From Candidatus Gallibacteroides avistercoris (GTDB taxonomy: Bacteria > Bacteroidota > Bacteroidia > Bacteroidales > CHK158-818), in NCBI GenBank assembly GCA_018714665.1, contig DVNA01000135.1:1-23640 (forward strand): a stretch of DNA of 23,640 nt. Direction: 5' to 3'. Below, piece after piece: positions 22,753 to 23,640 of the stretch (within the stretch, counting starts at the first letter, position 1; every line of letters begins with the position of its first letter). Below the pieces are notes generated by a model. The model searched no databases, was not told the origin of the DNA, and saw only the letters and a program-made list of their open reading frames with translations. The position numbers and the translations under genes were made by a program.

Positions 22753-23421
22753 ATGAATAACGATTTTAGAAATTATGCCACCAAGCACTTAGGCTTGAAT
22801 GCGCTGGCATTGGAACAGTATGCCCAGATAACCAGCAGTTATATCTCCCCCACGATCATAGAGGAACGTCAGTTGAACGTAGCCCAGATGGATGTGTTTT
22901 CCCGCCTGATGATGGATCGGATTATCTTTTTGGGAACACAGATTGACGACTATACGGCCAATGTTATCCAGGCCCAGTTGCTCTACCTCGATTCCGCCGA
23001 TCCGGGCAAAGATATCTCCATTTACCTGAATACCCCCGGCGGATCGGTCTATGCCGGTTTGGGCATTTACGATACGATGCAGTACATCAGCAGCGATGTC
23101 TCCACCATTTGTACCGGTATGGCCGCCTCTATGGGAGCCGTATTGTTGGTAGCCGGTACAAAAGGCAAGCGATTTGCACTGCGCCATTCGCGTATCATGA
23201 TTCACCAGCCGATGGGTGGAGCACAAGGACAGGCCTCGGATATCGAGATTACCGCCCGGGAAATTCAAAAGCTGAAAAAAGAGTTATATACCATTATAGC
23301 CGACCACTCGGGCAATCCGTTTGAAAAAATCGAAAAAGACTCTGATCGCGACTATTGGATGACCGCAGCCGAAGCCAAAGAGTACGGTATGATAGACGAT
23401 GTAATGATTAAATCCAAGTAA
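22753..23421 (+). CDS. clpP: ATP-dependent Clp protease proteolytic subunit
   Basis: 222-residue serine protease that forms the double-ring chamber served by ClpX. Catalytic triad Ser126 (GMAASMGA), His151 (MIHQPMGG) and Asp200 (SDRDYWM); the spacings 25 and 49 equal those of E. coli ClpP (97, 122, 171). The N-terminus is about 29 residues longer than the E. coli numbering, as usual in Bacteroidota. The oxyanion segment NTPGGSVYAGLGIYD is intact. Own promoter; clpX follows 25 bp later, so clpP-clpX is an operon. Confidence 0.97.
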   Translation: MNNDFRNYATKHLGLNALALEQYAQITSSYISPTIIEERQLNVAQMDVFSRLMMDRIIFLGTQIDDYTANVIQAQLLYLDSADPGKDISIYLNTPGGSVYAGLGIYDTMQYISSDVSTICTGMAASMGAVLLVAGTKGKRFALRHSRIMIHQPMGGAQGQASDIEITAREIQKLKKELYTIIADHSGNPFEKIEKDSDRDYWMTAAEAKEYGMIDDVMIKSK

Positions 23422-23446
23422 CAGGGAAATATACTATACAAGGAAT

Positions 23447-23640
23447 ATGCCCAAACAAGAAGATAGATGCAGTTTCTGCGGAAGAGGCAGAAGCCAAGTT
23501 GCCCTGTTGATTTCAGGGATGAACGGATTCATTTGCAATGAATGTGCCGAACAGGCCGACATGATTGTCAAAGAGACATTCCAAAAAAAACGTCAGGCAG
23601 CCGATTCACTCGGATTTTCCAAAGAAACGTTACCTCGTCC
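23447..23640 (+). CDS. clpX: ClpX ATPase subunit, N-terminal zinc-binding domain (partial)
   Basis: 64 codons and two bases before the right window edge. The AAA+ unfoldase ClpX recognises and unfolds substrates for ClpP. The visible part is the zinc-binding dimerisation domain: Cys8-x-x-Cys11 (CSFCGR) and Cys30-x-x-Cys33 (FICNECAE), the family's four zinc ligands, followed by a linker rich in Lys and Gln. ATG 23447 is preceded by AAGGA, one of the few purine-rich ribosome-site-like sequences here. The AAA+ domain lies outside the window. Confidence 0.95.
   Translation, partial: MPKQEDRCSFCGRGRSQVALLISGMNGFICNECAEQADMIVKETFQKKRQAADSLGFSKETLPR

Overview
The window is a chromosomal core-genome segment from a member of the Bacteroidota, most likely order Bacteroidales. 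Three observations support this. Six genes carry the phylum-type sigma factor promoter TTTG-N19-TAnnTTTG with an exact 19-base spacer. Starts are preceded by A-rich leaders and mostly lack Shine-Dalgarno sites. Gene families typical of the group are present: GIN-domain (DUF2807) lipoproteins, a GH76 glycosidase, a 940-residue M16 peptidase and a small RRM protein. No insertion sequence, prophage, CRISPR array, rRNA gene or resistance gene is visible.

Layout, left to right. Positions 1-3084 hold the end of fabH, then the two GTPase genes era and der (ribosome assembly). Positions 3085-4841 hold two tandemly duplicated GIN-domain lipoproteins, the most accessory-looking part of the window. Positions 4893-6765 (minus strand) hold a GH76 mannanase-like enzyme and an Mpv17-like membrane protein. 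Positions 6915-8714 (minus) hold typA/bipA. Positions 8932-12191 hold rpsO and the secreted M16 zinc peptidase. Positions 12278-16626 (minus) form a peroxide-defence block: ahpC-ahpF, a tRNA-Leu(UAG) gene, and a secreted thioredoxin-fold protein followed 12 bp later by tpx. Positions 17069-19474 hold mlaE-mlaF-like and lptB genes, all for outer-membrane lipid traffic. Positions 19446-20827 (minus) hold a CPBP intramembrane protease and an RRM RNA-binding protein. Positions 21201-23640 hold tig, clpP and the start of clpX, the classic protein-folding and degradation cluster.

How the genes relate. Three blocks are functionally coherent: era/der/typA/rpsO (ribosome biogenesis and translation), ahpCF/tpx (thiol peroxidases), and tig/clpP/clpX (protein quality control). 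Transcription units are well delimited: seven intrinsic terminators and twelve promoter candidates are listed.

I did not find a convincing new multi-gene system. The points most worth a second look are the duplicated lipoprotein pair with its internal repeat, the CPPA (not CPPC) thioredoxin-like protein ahead of tpx, an inverted repeat of T-N11-A form upstream of the ahpC promoter, and an inverted repeat bracketing the clpP promoter.
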